From contig DGRE01000060.1 in NCBI GenBank assembly GCA_002389905.1, positions 62,001 through 126,000 on the forward strand: a DNA stretch of 64,000 nt. The letters are read 5' to 3'. The stretch is from Hungatella sp. UBA4396 (GTDB lineage Bacteria > Bacillota > Clostridia > Lachnospirales > Lachnospiraceae). Below the pieces are notes generated by a model, which saw only the letters and a list, made by a program, of their open reading frames with translations, searched no databases and had not been told where the DNA came from. This document shows, piece by piece, positions 42,267 through 51,493 of this stretch. How positions within the stretch are numbered: position 1 is the stretch's first letter; every line of letters starts with the position of its first letter. The translations under genes were made by a program, and so were the position numbers.

Positions 42267-43232
42267 TTATGGCTGCCAGTTGTCTGTGCCGCCTAAAACG
42301 GCTTCCTTCTCATATTGGGGCAGATCGCTTTCTGTCAGACGGCGGACCCAGTTTGGCCTCATTTCCATAACTGCGCCGGGGCCAAAGCTTCTGTATTCCC
42401 CGTAAAAGGAGTGGTCATGGGCAGATTCTTTTCCCCAGTCATTCCAGCCCTCTTTGCAGATGTGGCTGCCCATATAGCAGTTGATCAGAACGGTCTTTGC
42501 ATATTCTCTCCAGGGACGGCCCAGATAGGCATTTTCTGGAGGACAGTTGCTTTCGAAGCGGCAATCCTTCATCACATAGCCGTATTCCTGGCCCTCCGGG
42601 GTGGAGGCGGCGGTCACAAAGCTGCTGATTTCCCTGCCTGTGTATTTGGAAAAAAAGGTACAGTTTTCAAAGTAAGCCGTGGCGCTTCCGAAGATGAAAT
42701 CAATGTCACCCTCCAGGTAACAGCTTTTATAAAAGTGGCGTCCGTTGATTCTCGGGGCAAACTGCTTTGGACCTGTAAAGCCCCCCGGCTCCACTTCCTT
42801 TGGAGGCAGAGGTCCTGTAAAAAGAGTATCCTGTCCGCCTAAGAAGCGGCAGTTTTCAAACAAGAGCCTGTCTCCGTCAGCGTAAAGGGCAAGGGCCTGG
42901 CTTACATCAGTTCCCTTTCCGGCGCAGTTTTCAAAGGTAATATTTTTAGCGGTAAAATCATGGGTGTCCACCAGGCAGGTGTAAGTGCGGAAGGTTCCCC
43001 TTTTGCTGCAATCCTCCATCTTCATGGTGGCGTGAAGGCTGCCGGAGATAAGGGTGCTTTCTGCGTCTTCTCCAATAAAGGTCACATAGGGAACTGTTAC
43101 GGAAACCCGTTCCCGGTAAATGCCTTTGCGGATGTAAAAAATCTGCTGGGAGGAGTTGTCTTTTGGAAGGGAAGCCAGAGCCGCTGTAATGGTTCTGAAA
43201 TCTCCGTTTCCGTCCTGTGAAATATAAATCAT
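42267..43232 (-). CDS. Pectinesterase (carbohydrate esterase family 8), apparently cytoplasmic
   Basis: 321 residues, right-handed beta-helix enzyme that removes methyl groups from pectin. Catalytic region: QALALYADGDRLLFENC (Q112), LGGQDTLF (Q134, D135), GDIDFIFGSA (D178), and YLGRPWREYA with the substrate-binding arginine. There is no signal peptide: the protein begins MIYISQDGNGDFRTI, directly at the domain. It therefore probably acts on imported oligogalacturonides inside the cell. Ribosome site AAAGAGG on the minus strand. Confidence 0.92.
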   Translation of the reverse strand: MIYISQDGNGDFRTITAALASLPKDNSSQQIFYIRKGIYRERVSVTVPYVTFIGEDAESTLISGSLHATMKMEDCSKRGTFRTYTCLVDTHDFTAKNITFENCAGKGTDVSQALALYADGDRLLFENCRFLGGQDTLFTGPLPPKEVEPGGFTGPKQFAPRINGRHFYKSCYLEGDIDFIFGSATAYFENCTFFSKYTGREISSFVTAASTPEGQEYGYVMKDCRFESNCPPENAYLGRPWREYAKTVLINCYMGSHICKEGWNDWGKESAHDHSFYGEYRSFGPGAVMEMRPNWVRRLTESDLPQYEKEAVLGGTDNWQP

Positions 43233-43384
43233 GTCAAATCCTCTTTCTGTGTTTTGTATACATAATCAGAAACATATCCTAAATATATCTATTTTATCCG
43301 GAATTTGCAAGAGAAATTTGCTTCAATTGCTGATTAGAAAATCTATATTGACAATTTTTTTATGTTGTGGTATATTCATAACAC

Positions 43385-43480
43385 TATATGAGGGAGTAAT
43401 TGGCGCTGTAAAAAGCGTGGTAAGTCAACAACCCTGGTTGTTAATCAGCCTGGCTTATCTTAAAGTATGAGACTCATGTA
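43385..43480 (+). ncRNA. Probable yybP-ykoY manganese riboswitch
   Basis: P1 is closed by TATATGAG (43385-43392) with CTCATGTA (43473-43480). The 5' side carries GGGAGTA, the 3' side GAGAC, both recognisable parts of the yybP-ykoY loops, and a GCGC/GCGT arm and a TAAG...CTTA arm lie between. The gene it precedes is a P-type cation ATPase, a known target class. The 3' strand of P1 is also part of the terminator that follows, so Mn binding that holds P1 should prevent termination (an ON switch). The fold was made by eye. Confidence 0.72.
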
Positions 43481-43547
43481 CAGATAACACTGTACTTGGG
43501 TCTTTTTTTTGTTATGAAAAAGGTCAAGTACAGACTTGACTTTTTTT
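43469..43547 (+). terminator. Two tandem terminators downstream of the riboswitch
   Basis: The first hairpin is GACTCATGTACAG with CTGTACTTGGGTC (43471-43503) plus eight T residues. The second is GTCAAG (43523-43528) with CTTGAC (43535-43540) plus seven T residues, directly before the ATPase ribosome site. TGTACTTG (43491-43498) can also pair with CAAGTACA (43525-43532), so the two hairpins are mutually exclusive with a third structure. Confidence 0.72.
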
Positions 43548-43565
43548 ATTTTAAGGAGGGTACTT

Positions 43566-46217
43566 ATGAAGGAGTATCTACAAGCGTCAGAAGAAATTCT
43601 GGAAGGTCTGAGGACAAACAAAGAAGGTCTTTCAGAAGCAGAAGCCGCCTCCAGGCTGGAGAAAAACGGCAAGAACAAGCTGCAGGAGGCGCAAAAGGAC
43701 TCTTTGCTGGTCCGGTTTTTAAATCAGCTTAAGGACCCCATGGTCCTTATCCTGATTGCGGCTGCTGCTATTTCCGGCGTCACCGCAGTGTATGCCCATG
43801 AGTCTTTTGCAGACATCATCATCATCCTGGCAGTGGTTGTGATCAACTCTCTCCTGGGAGTCTATCAGGAGAGCAAGGCGGAAAAGGCCATTGAAGCTCT
43901 GCAGGCCATTTCCGCGGCCACGTCAAGGGTGAGGCGGGGCGGAAAGATTCAAACTGTAAAAAGCGAGGATCTGGTAGTCGGAGATATCATTCTTTTAGAG
44001 GCCGGCGATTCCATTCCCGCAGATGCCAGGCTGCTGGACAGCGCAAGCCTTAAGGTGGAGGAAGCTGCCCTGACCGGAGAGAGCGTTCCGGTGGATAAGA
44101 TCATCAGCGTCTTAAACCTTGGCAGCCAGAAGGATGTTCCTTTAGGGGACCGTAAAAACATGGTGTATATGGGCAGTGCGGTTGTGTACGGAAGGGGAAG
44201 TGCAGTTGTTACTGCAACGGGTATGGATACGGAAATGGGCAAAATTGCCCATGCCATTACCCAGGCCCAGGAAAATGCCACACCTTTGCAGATGAGGCTG
44301 AATCAGCTGAGCAAAACCTTAAGCACACTGGTTCTGGGCATCAGCGTTTTCATCTTTTTGTTTGACTTGCTTCGCCTTTACCCCAATATTACGGGAGAGG
44401 GAATCCTGGAAACCTTTATGATTGCCGTATCCCTGGCCGTAGCAGCCATTCCGGAGGGGCTGGCAGCGGTGGTTACCATCGTGCTTTCCATCGGCGTAAC
44501 CAACATGTCCAAAAGAAATGCGGTAATCAGGAAGCTGACTGCCGTTGAAACCCTGGGATGTACCAATGTGATCTGTTCTGATAAAACAGGAACCCTGACC
44601 CAGAACAAGATGACTGTGGTAGAGCGTTTTTGTAAGGATGAGCGGCTTTTAGGACGTACTATGGCTCTTTGCAATGACGCTCATTTAAATGAATCCAATG
44701 CGGCAGAAGGAGAGCCGACTGAGGCCGCCCTTGTCAATTACGCCTACAAAATGGGTATTGCCAAAAATGCTGCCGAGGCATTGACTCCCCGTGTGGGAGA
44801 GGCGCCCTTTGATTCAGGAAGAAAGCTTATGAGCACCGTGCACCGGATGGAGGACGGAAGTTTTGAGCAGTACACAAAAGGCGCTCCTGATGTGCTTCTT
44901 TCACGCTGCAGCTTTTACTGGGATGGCACTGCCCGGCAGCCTATGACAGAGGCTCTGCGGGAAGAGATCACAAAGGCCAATAAAAATCTTGCCGACCAGG
45001 CCCTGCGTGTTTTGGCAGGTGCGTGGAAGGGTCTGGAAAAGCTGCCGGAGGATATGAGTCCTGAGGCCCTGGAAAATGACCTTTGCTTTGTGGGACTGAC
45101 GGGAATGATTGACCCTATCCGCCCGGAGGTCAAGCCGGCCATTGCAGAATGCAAGTCTGCAGGAATCCGCACCGTTATGATCACCGGCGACCATAAGGAC
45201 ACCGCGGTTGCCATTGCAAAGCAGCTTGGAATCATCAAAGACGGGGCAGAGGCTCTGACAGGAGCGGAGTTAAATGAATTGAGCGATGAGCAGTTGGATG
45301 AGGAGATTGTAAAGTATTCCGTTTACGCCCGGGTTCAGCCGGAGCATAAGGTACGTATCGTAAAGGCGTGGCAGAATAAAGGCATGATCACCGCCATGAC
45401 AGGAGACGGAGTCAACGATGCTCCCTCCATTAAGACAGCCAACATCGGAATCGGTATGGGAATTACAGGCACTGACGTGACTAAGAATGTGGCTGACATG
45501 GTTCTGGCTGATGATAACTTTGCCACCATCGTCAATGCGGTGGGAGAGGGACGGAGGATTTATGACAACATACGCAAGGCCATTCAGTTTTTGCTGTCCT
45601 CCAACCTTTCAGAGGTGCTTTCCATTTTCATTTCCACTGTTTTAGGCTTTACCATTTTAAAGCCGGTTCACCTGCTTTGGATCAACTTGATTACAGACAC
45701 CTTTCCGGCTGTTGCCCTTGGCATGGAGCGTGAGGAGTCTGACACCATGAACTGCCCGCCAAGAAGTTCCAAGGAAGGGATTTTCTCCAAAGGCCTGGGC
45801 TTTGATGTGATCTGGCAGGGAGTGATGATTGCCGGAGTGACTGTTCTTGCTTATTTTGTGGGACATTACATTGAGTCCGGAGTATTTGAGGTGGCAGAAA
45901 GCCCTGACGGCATGACTATGGCCTTCTTAACCCTTTCCATGGCGGAGATGTTCCATTCCCTGAACATGAGAAGCAGAAGGCATTCCATTTTCCAGGTAAA
46001 GCATCACAATAAATATTTATACGGAGCCATAATCGCCTCTTTCCTGCTGACGACTGCGGTCATATTTATTCCTCCTATGGCCCGGGCATTCCAGTTTGAA
46101 CATATTTCCTTAACGGAATATTTCGTTTCCATGGGTCTGGGTGCGGTTGTGATTCCCATTGTAGAGATCATCAAGTTTTTCCAGAGGCTTTCAGACAGGA
46201 GATCACAGGTTTCCTGA
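43566..46217 (+). CDS. P-type cation-transporting ATPase (Ca2+/Mn2+ type)
   Basis: 883 residues of the P2A/PMCA-like class, with an N-terminal cation-ATPase domain. Phosphorylated D339 in CSDKTGTLTQNKM; TGES in the actuator domain (LTGESVPVD); MTGDGVNDAPS hinge; ion-binding helix IPEGLAAVV in M4 and NLITDTFPA in M6. This group exports Ca2+ or Mn2+ from the cytoplasm. The leader riboswitch argues for Mn2+ as inducer and perhaps as substrate. ATG 43566 follows AAGGAGGG; the longer frame starts inside the terminator. A long terminator ends the gene. Confidence 0.93.
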   Translation: MKEYLQASEEILEGLRTNKEGLSEAEAASRLEKNGKNKLQEAQKDSLLVRFLNQLKDPMVLILIAAAAISGVTAVYAHESFADIIIILAVVVINSLLGVYQESKAEKAIEALQAISAATSRVRRGGKIQTVKSEDLVVGDIILLEAGDSIPADARLLDSASLKVEEAALTGESVPVDKIISVLNLGSQKDVPLGDRKNMVYMGSAVVYGRGSAVVTATGMDTEMGKIAHAITQAQENATPLQMRLNQLSKTLSTLVLGISVFIFLFDLLRLYPNITGEGILETFMIAVSLAVAAIPEGLAAVVTIVLSIGVTNMSKRNAVIRKLTAVETLGCTNVICSDKTGTLTQNKMTVVERFCKDERLLGRTMALCNDAHLNESNAAEGEPTEAALVNYAYKMGIAKNAAEALTPRVGEAPFDSGRKLMSTVHRMEDGSFEQYTKGAPDVLLSRCSFYWDGTARQPMTEALREEITKANKNLADQALRVLAGAWKGLEKLPEDMSPEALENDLCFVGLTGMIDPIRPEVKPAIAECKSAGIRTVMITGDHKDTAVAIAKQLGIIKDGAEALTGAELNELSDEQLDEEIVKYSVYARVQPEHKVRIVKAWQNKGMITAMTGDGVNDAPSIKTANIGIGMGITGTDVTKNVADMVLADDNFATIVNAVGEGRRIYDNIRKAIQFLLSSNLSEVLSIFISTVLGFTILKPVHLLWINLITDTFPAVALGMEREESDTMNCPPRSSKEGIFSKGLGFDVIWQGVMIAGVTVLAYFVGHYIESGVFEVAESPDGMTMAFLTLSMAEMFHSLNMRSRRHSIFQVKHHNKYLYGAIIASFLLTTAVIFIPPMARAFQFEHISLTEYFVSMGLGAVVIPIVEIIKFFQRLSDRRSQVS

Positions 46218-46236
46218 TTGAGAATGCTGCATGAAA

Positions 46237-46280
46237 AAATATCTGGTATGAGGTCAGAAAACTCATACCGGATATTTTTT
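46237..46280 (+). terminator. Terminator of the cation ATPase gene
   Basis: A 16-pair stem (46237-46252 with 46262-46277, one G-T pair) with a nine-base loop and a T run. Confidence 0.85.
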
Positions 46281-46379
46281 GTGCAAAATGTAGAGGCAAT
46301 GGCATTGAGGTAATGGAAAATATAATACAAATTCACGAGGAGAAAGTGTATATTATTTGGAGGTTATGAATAAGAATTA

Positions 46380-46408
46380 TTGACATTTCATTGCCATGAT
46401 GAGATAAT
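46380..46408 (+). promoter_or_regulatory. Promoter of pckA
   Basis: TTGACA (46380-46385), 17-bp spacer, GATAAT (46403-46408), 38 bases before the pckA start. Confidence 0.75.
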
Positions 46409-46445
46409 GACTAAAAAGTCAGATGTCGCATAAGGAGGGTTTTAT

Positions 46446-48137
46446 ATGTCAACAAAAGCTTATTACCCAATTCATGAAATTGGAAAGGACAAACCGGGCT
46501 TTTCGGCAACCAGATCAATTATTGAAACGTCTTTTTACGGGAATAATGTGGTTAAAGTCAATACGCTTAGAGAGGCATATGAATTAGCCCTGAATTCGCC
46601 GGGAACCATTGTCACGGACATGCCTGTTTACAGAGGCGAGGAGTTCGGTCTTGACCGGGATGCAAAGGTTCTCTTATTCAATGACGGAGCAATTTCCGGG
46701 CGGTATGCTGCCGCAAGAAGGATTGCAGGGGAGCCGGGAGTTAACTGCGGTGCTCTTGACAAGGTTATTATGGATGCCGTTTACGAAACCCGATGGAAAA
46801 CCATGTACCATGCAGAGGTTTATGTGGGGCTTGATTCTGAATTCATGACAAAGGCCCATCTGCTCATTCCGGAGGGAGAAGAAAATATTCTCTATAACTG
46901 GATGCTGAATTTCCAGTATATGTCCGATGAATATGTCAGGATGTACCAGGGCTCCAAGCCCGTAGGCGATGGGAAGGAACCGGATATCTACCTGTTTTCC
47001 GATCCTCAGTGGAACGGTTCTGACCGTCCCGGTGTTGACTTATCCTGCCTAAGCGATCCGAAATGCCTGTGCTATTTCAATACAGAGCAGAACTGCGCTG
47101 CAATCCTGGGCATGAGATACTTTGGTGAGCATAAAAAGGGCACTCTTACTATGGCCTGGGCTCTTGCTAACCGGAACGGATATGCTTCCTGTCATGGAGG
47201 ACAGAAGAAATACACCTTAAAGGATGGAACTCATTATGTTGCCTCCGTATTCGGATTGTCCGGATCAGGGAAGTCCACCCTCACCCATGCAAAGCACGGC
47301 GGAAAATATGATGTTACGGTGCTTCACGACGATGCGTTTGTCATCAACACAGATACCTGTGCGTCGGTTGCGCTGGAGCCTACATATTTTGACAAGACCC
47401 AGGACTATCCCACGGGATGCGAAGATAACAAATATCTTCTGACTGTCCAGAACTGCGCCTGCACATTAGATGAAAATGGAAAAATCCAGTTGGTGACAGA
47501 GGATATCAGAAACGGAAACGGACGTGCCATCAAGTCTAAATTATGGTCTCCCAACCGTGTGGATAAGATCGGAGAGCCGGTCAATGCTATTTTCTGGATT
47601 ATGAAGGACCCGACCCTTCCTCCGGTTGTAAAATTAAAAGGAGCTTCCCTGGCTTCGGTTATGGGTGCGACCCTTGCTACCAAAAGAAGCTCTGCGGAGC
47701 GGCTTGCAGCGGGAGTAGATCCCAATGCCCTGGTGGTGGTCCCTTATGCCAATTCCTTCAGGACCTATCCTCTGGCAAATGATTATGAGAAATTTAAGAA
47801 ATTAGTGGAAGAAAAGAACGTAGACTGTTATATCGTCAACACCGGTGAGTTCATGGGCAAAAAGGTTCAGCCAAAGGACACCCTGGGCATTCTGGAGGCC
47901 ATTGTGGATAAGACAGGGGAATTTAAGCAGTGGGGACCTTTCTCTGATATTGAAATTCTGGAGTGGGAAGGCTTTATTCCTGATCTTGAAGATGAGTATT
48001 ACAAAGAGCAGTTAAAAGCCCGCATGAAAGAGAGAGTCAGCTTTGTTGAAAAAACAGCCACTTTAAAAGAGGGGTATGATAAGCTTCCGGAGGACGCTTT
48101 GGCGGCCATTCAAAAGGTCGTTGACGAATTAAAATAA
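46446..48137 (+). CDS. pckA: Phosphoenolpyruvate carboxykinase (ATP)
   Basis: 563 residues. It interconverts oxaloacetate + ATP and PEP + CO2 + ADP; in gut fermenters it may run in the carboxylating direction. P-loop GLSGSGKST at 270-278 with following LHDDAFVINTD (metal-binding acidic pair), NRNGYASCHGGQKKYTL upstream and RNGNGRAIKSKLWSPNR downstream. AAGGAGGG ribosome site. Codon use suggests high expression. The HAD gene follows 34 bases later with no terminator. Confidence 0.93.
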   Translation: MSTKAYYPIHEIGKDKPGFSATRSIIETSFYGNNVVKVNTLREAYELALNSPGTIVTDMPVYRGEEFGLDRDAKVLLFNDGAISGRYAAARRIAGEPGVNCGALDKVIMDAVYETRWKTMYHAEVYVGLDSEFMTKAHLLIPEGEENILYNWMLNFQYMSDEYVRMYQGSKPVGDGKEPDIYLFSDPQWNGSDRPGVDLSCLSDPKCLCYFNTEQNCAAILGMRYFGEHKKGTLTMAWALANRNGYASCHGGQKKYTLKDGTHYVASVFGLSGSGKSTLTHAKHGGKYDVTVLHDDAFVINTDTCASVALEPTYFDKTQDYPTGCEDNKYLLTVQNCACTLDENGKIQLVTEDIRNGNGRAIKSKLWSPNRVDKIGEPVNAIFWIMKDPTLPPVVKLKGASLASVMGATLATKRSSAERLAAGVDPNALVVVPYANSFRTYPLANDYEKFKKLVEEKNVDCYIVNTGEFMGKKVQPKDTLGILEAIVDKTGEFKQWGPFSDIEILEWEGFIPDLEDEYYKEQLKARMKERVSFVEKTATLKEGYDKLPEDALAAIQKVVDELK

Positions 48138-48171
48138 TAAGACCTGCAAGGCTGAAAGGGAATTTTTTTAC

Positions 48172-48816
48172 ATGAAAAAAGAATATCTGCTGTTTGATTT
48201 AGACGGAACTCTTACGGATTCCAAGGAGGGGATCACCAAATCGGTTCAATATGCTCTTAAGGCTTTTGGAGTTGAGGAGGAGGATTTGGACCGGCTCTGC
48301 TGCTTTATCGGTCCTCCGTTAAAGGACAGCTTTATGAGATACTACGGTTTCAGCGAGGAGGATGCGAAAAAAGCAGTATCCGTTTACCGGGAATATTTTT
48401 CAGCCAGAGGCCTGTATGAAAATAAGGTTTATGAAGGGGCGGAAAAGGTGCTGCAGTCCCTTCTGGATTCAGGAAAAAAGCTGTATGTGGCTTCTTCCAA
48501 GCCGGAGTATTTTGTCCGTAAGATTTTAAAGCATTTTCAAATGGACTCTTATTTCCGGTTTATGGGAGGTTCAGATATGGAGGAAGTGAGGGGACAAAAG
48601 GCTGATGTGATCCGTTATGTGCTGGAGGAATGCGGCATCACCGACCGGGACAAGGCGGTGATGATCGGGGACAGGGAGCACGATATTCTGGGCGCAAAAG
48701 AAGTGGGAATTGACTCTGTAGGAGTGCTCTACGGCTTTGGAAGCAGACAGGAGCTGGAGGAGGCCGGAGCAGGGGCAATTGCCGAAACGATCTTCGATTT
48801 GCCGGCGCTTTTCTGA
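48172..48816 (+). CDS. HAD hydrolase, phosphoglycolate-phosphatase-like
   Basis: 214 residues. Motif I is LFDLDGTLTDS with nucleophile D9 and acid D11; motif II is in VASSKPEY; motif III/IV is MIGDREHDILGAKEVG. The helical cap inserted after motif I (about 18-80) is of the Gph/PgmB kind, and GVLYGFGSRQELEEAGA is typical of Gph. Substrates of this group are small phosphorylated metabolites; the exact one is not determined. Weak ribosome site. It probably shares the pckA transcript. Confidence 0.9.
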   Translation: MKKEYLLFDLDGTLTDSKEGITKSVQYALKAFGVEEEDLDRLCCFIGPPLKDSFMRYYGFSEEDAKKAVSVYREYFSARGLYENKVYEGAEKVLQSLLDSGKKLYVASSKPEYFVRKILKHFQMDSYFRFMGGSDMEEVRGQKADVIRYVLEECGITDRDKAVMIGDREHDILGAKEVGIDSVGVLYGFGSRQELEEAGAGAIAETIFDLPALF

Positions 48817-48867
48817 TGGGAGAATTTTTTTGAAATCAAAAAAATAAAAACTGACAAGAAAAGGAAC

Positions 48868-48896
48868 TTGAAAAATAGGCTGAAGTGTTGTATACT
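48868..48896 (+). promoter_or_regulatory. Promoter of the small RNA gene
   Basis: TTGAAA (48868-48873), 17-bp spacer, TATACT (48891-48896). Confidence 0.7.
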
Positions 48897-48902
48897 AAAA
48901 AC

Positions 48903-49135
48903 CATAGAAACAGCTTGAATGTAATTCCTGGGATGTACGACACTCTTACCTTTTTGAACCTACATTATGACATCAGGGATTCCAATATTTTCAGGTGGAT
49001 GTCAAGCCTCCGTAGCAGTGGAAGGCAAAAACCTGAGTGAGGTTACCCACCTAGCAAAGCTAGGCGTCAATAAGTAAGAACCGGCATTTTGGGGTTACAA
49101 AAGAAAAAAGCAGCGAGAAATCGCTGCTTTAACTT
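48903..49135 (+). ncRNA. ssrS: Small structured RNA gene, 6S RNA candidate
   Basis: This 230-base stretch has no reading frame worth calling, but it has its own promoter and a clean terminator. It contains CCTAGC-aaa-GCTAGG (about 49053-49067) and blocks such as TGAACCTACATTATGACA and GAGGTTACCCACC that recall clostridial 6S RNA, and its ends show partial complementarity (AATG..CC with GG..CATT). 6S RNA binds the sigma-A RNA polymerase holoenzyme in stationary phase. The identification is from memory of the family's look, not from an alignment. Confidence 0.5.
49107..49130 (+). terminator. Terminator of the small RNA gene
   Basis: AAAGCAGCGA, GAAA tetraloop, TCGCTGCTTT: a perfect ten-pair stem. 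Confidence 0.8.
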
Positions 49136-49170
49136 TTCTGTACAAAATATAACTAAAATTAAGAGGGTCC

Positions 49171-51447
49171 ATGAACAGAAAAAAATTTATTGGATTTGTG
49201 GCCGGAATTCCTCTTCTGGTGATCATTCTCATTATCATCATTTTGATCAGTGAACGGGAACGGTCGGGAATATCAAGAGGTGCTGCTTATAAGTCTGCTG
49301 CGCTTCTTCTTTCTGACAGGGAAAGCTGCGAAAAGCTGCTGGCTGATCAGGAACTGGAATACTTTTCGGAAAAGGAAAAGAGTCACTGGTATGTAAAATA
49401 TATGAATTATCTCTATGCATGGGGCTATCTGGATATAGAGAAAACGCCTGCGGCAAAGGAGACTGCCGAAGGCTTTTTGACGTATGAGGATGCAGAGAAC
49501 CTGGCGGAAGCCCTGGTTCCCGGATCAGGAGAGACTGTACATAAGGGCGGTAAAAAGCAAAAGGAGCAGATTCCTTCCGGCCAGTGGTGGGATTTATATG
49601 AGGTGCTGAGAAAAGAGCTGGATGGGGAAGGCAAGATCACGGAAGTTGAAGTTCTGCTTTACGGAACTCCTGCCAATATAAAAACAGCACCGGCCTGGAC
49701 GGCTTATACAAGCGGAGGAAGCTTTGGATTTGAGGGCATCAGCCTGGATTCTTACATAGACTGGGAGGTGAAGCTTCTGGTAAAGGGCGGTGAAATCATT
49801 GCCTTAAAAGAAGGAGTGACTGATTCTGTTACATATAAAAACGTTTGGCTGACTTCGGGAGAAGGAGATACCTTCCGCATTTATGTGGGATCAGTCATGC
49901 GCAGCTTTCCCCTGGAGGCTTCTTTGGGACAGGAGTCGGAATTTGCCAACAACATAGCGGATGTCAGTTTAAAAAGAGGACGCCTTCAGAAGGTTACCTT
50001 GAAGAAAAAGAAAATAACGGGCAAGGTGCTGGCTGTTAAGGAGGACTCCATCGAGGTGGAGGGCTACGGCAGCTTAAAGCTGGATAAGGATTTTAAGGTT
50101 TACCGGCTGTACGGGCAGCTTGAGGAAAAATCCATATCAGACATTCTGGTAGGATACGACATCCAGGAGTTTGTAGTGGCCCACGGCAGATTAAGCGCAG
50201 CCATTTTGGTAAGGGAATTTGACGCAAAGAGTCTGAGGGTTCTTTTGATGAATACCAACTATCAGTCCATTTTTCATCCGGAGGTGACCTTGTCCGCGCA
50301 GAGCGGACTATCCCTGAGTTACGGGGAGGAGAGGGTTGAGATTCCGCCTGGTGCAGAGGTAATTATCAATGCTTCTGATGAGCGGCTAAAGGATGGAAGA
50401 ATTGTGGTATCGCCTTTAGAAGCCAGTGATTCTGTATCCGTCAATTCCATAAACCGGTCTTACGGAACGCCGTATTACGAGGGGACTATTGAGATCAGAA
50501 AGGAGCCTGAGGGCCTGCTTCTGATTAATGAGCTTTATCTGGAAAGTTATCTGACAAAGGTGGTTCCCAGTGAAATGCCCGACAATTACGAAAAGGAAGC
50601 TTTAAAGGCCCAGGCAGTCTGTGCCAGGACCTATGCCTACCGCCAGATTCAGGGCAACACCTACAGCCAGTACGGCGCCCATGTGGATGACAGCACCAGA
50701 TTCCAGGTTTACAACAATTTAAATCCAGGGGTAAAGACCGAGGAAGCTGTGCGTGAGACTTATGGAAAGCTTTTATTTTATCAGGAAACACCTATTGAAG
50801 CCTTTTATTTTTCCACCTCCTGCGGACATACCACAGACGGAAGCCTGTGGGGAAGCGACCCGGCCCTGTATCCTTACCTGGATGGAAGTCTGCTTCAGGA
50901 GAGCAGGGGAGTTTTGAATTTGTCTACCAATTCAGACTTTGATGAATTTATAAAAAACAAGGATTATCCCTCCTATGATTCCTCCTTTCCCATGTACCGG
51001 TGGGAAACCACGGTAACCAACCGCCAGTTGGAAGAGGAGATTACAGAAGTTGGCTCCATCTTAAATATCACAGTGACGGAACGGGGCGTGGGAGGAATCG
51101 TCAAAAAGCTGAGAGTGGAAGGCTCTGACGGTGTCATGACTATTAACGGCGAAAGCCAGGCCAGGGCAAAACTGGGAAATAAATACATGACCATAACGAA
51201 AAAAGATGGGGGTCTGATGAAGAATTTTGATTCTCTTCCCAGCGCCTATTTATCCATTGAAAATGCAGGAGTGGATGACAACAATATCACCACCTTCCGC
51301 ATATACGGCGGGGGCTACGGCCACGGAGCGGGAATGAGCCAGAACGGGGCCCAGGCCATGGCAAAGGAAGGAAAGGGATATGAGGATATCTTAAAATTCT
51401 TCTACTATGGGTCAGAAGTTCGGGAAGCTGAAGCCAGTAAGGAATGA
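49171..51447 (+). CDS. SpoIID/LytB-domain membrane protein
   Basis: 758 residues. N-terminal membrane anchor (about 6-28), a long uncharacterised extracytoplasmic region (about 30-430), then a SpoIID domain (about 435-750): YEGTIEIRKEPEGLLLINELYL, YLTKVVPSEMPDNYEKEALKAQAV, RTYAYRQIQ, AFYFSTSCGHT, and the terminal GGGYGHGAGMSQNGAQAMAK. SpoIID proteins cleave peptidoglycan glycan strands (lytic transglycosylase on denuded glycan) during engulfment. At twice the normal SpoIID length it is more likely a related cell-wall enzyme than SpoIID itself. GAGGG ribosome site. Confidence 0.9.
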   Translation: MNRKKFIGFVAGIPLLVIILIIIILISERERSGISRGAAYKSAALLLSDRESCEKLLADQELEYFSEKEKSHWYVKYMNYLYAWGYLDIEKTPAAKETAEGFLTYEDAENLAEALVPGSGETVHKGGKKQKEQIPSGQWWDLYEVLRKELDGEGKITEVEVLLYGTPANIKTAPAWTAYTSGGSFGFEGISLDSYIDWEVKLLVKGGEIIALKEGVTDSVTYKNVWLTSGEGDTFRIYVGSVMRSFPLEASLGQESEFANNIADVSLKRGRLQKVTLKKKKITGKVLAVKEDSIEVEGYGSLKLDKDFKVYRLYGQLEEKSISDILVGYDIQEFVVAHGRLSAAILVREFDAKSLRVLLMNTNYQSIFHPEVTLSAQSGLSLSYGEERVEIPPGAEVIINASDERLKDGRIVVSPLEASDSVSVNSINRSYGTPYYEGTIEIRKEPEGLLLINELYLESYLTKVVPSEMPDNYEKEALKAQAVCARTYAYRQIQGNTYSQYGAHVDDSTRFQVYNNLNPGVKTEEAVRETYGKLLFYQETPIEAFYFSTSCGHTTDGSLWGSDPALYPYLDGSLLQESRGVLNLSTNSDFDEFIKNKDYPSYDSSFPMYRWETTVTNRQLEEEITEVGSILNITVTERGVGGIVKKLRVEGSDGVMTINGESQARAKLGNKYMTITKKDGGLMKNFDSLPSAYLSIENAGVDDNNITTFRIYGGGYGHGAGMSQNGAQAMAKEGKGYEDILKFFYYGSEVREAEASKE

Positions 51448-51493
51448 GAATGGCTTTTTCCGCGTAAGATGGTAAAAAATGCAGGAGCAGCAT

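Noticed and set aside
42315..42842. 175-codon plus-strand frame opposite the pectinesterase gene
   Set aside because: Antisense shadow; the minus strand carries the catalytic motifs.
43231..43470. 79-codon plus-strand frame over the riboswitch region
   Set aside because: The sequence is better explained as a structured leader with P1 and terminators; the frame has no ribosome site.
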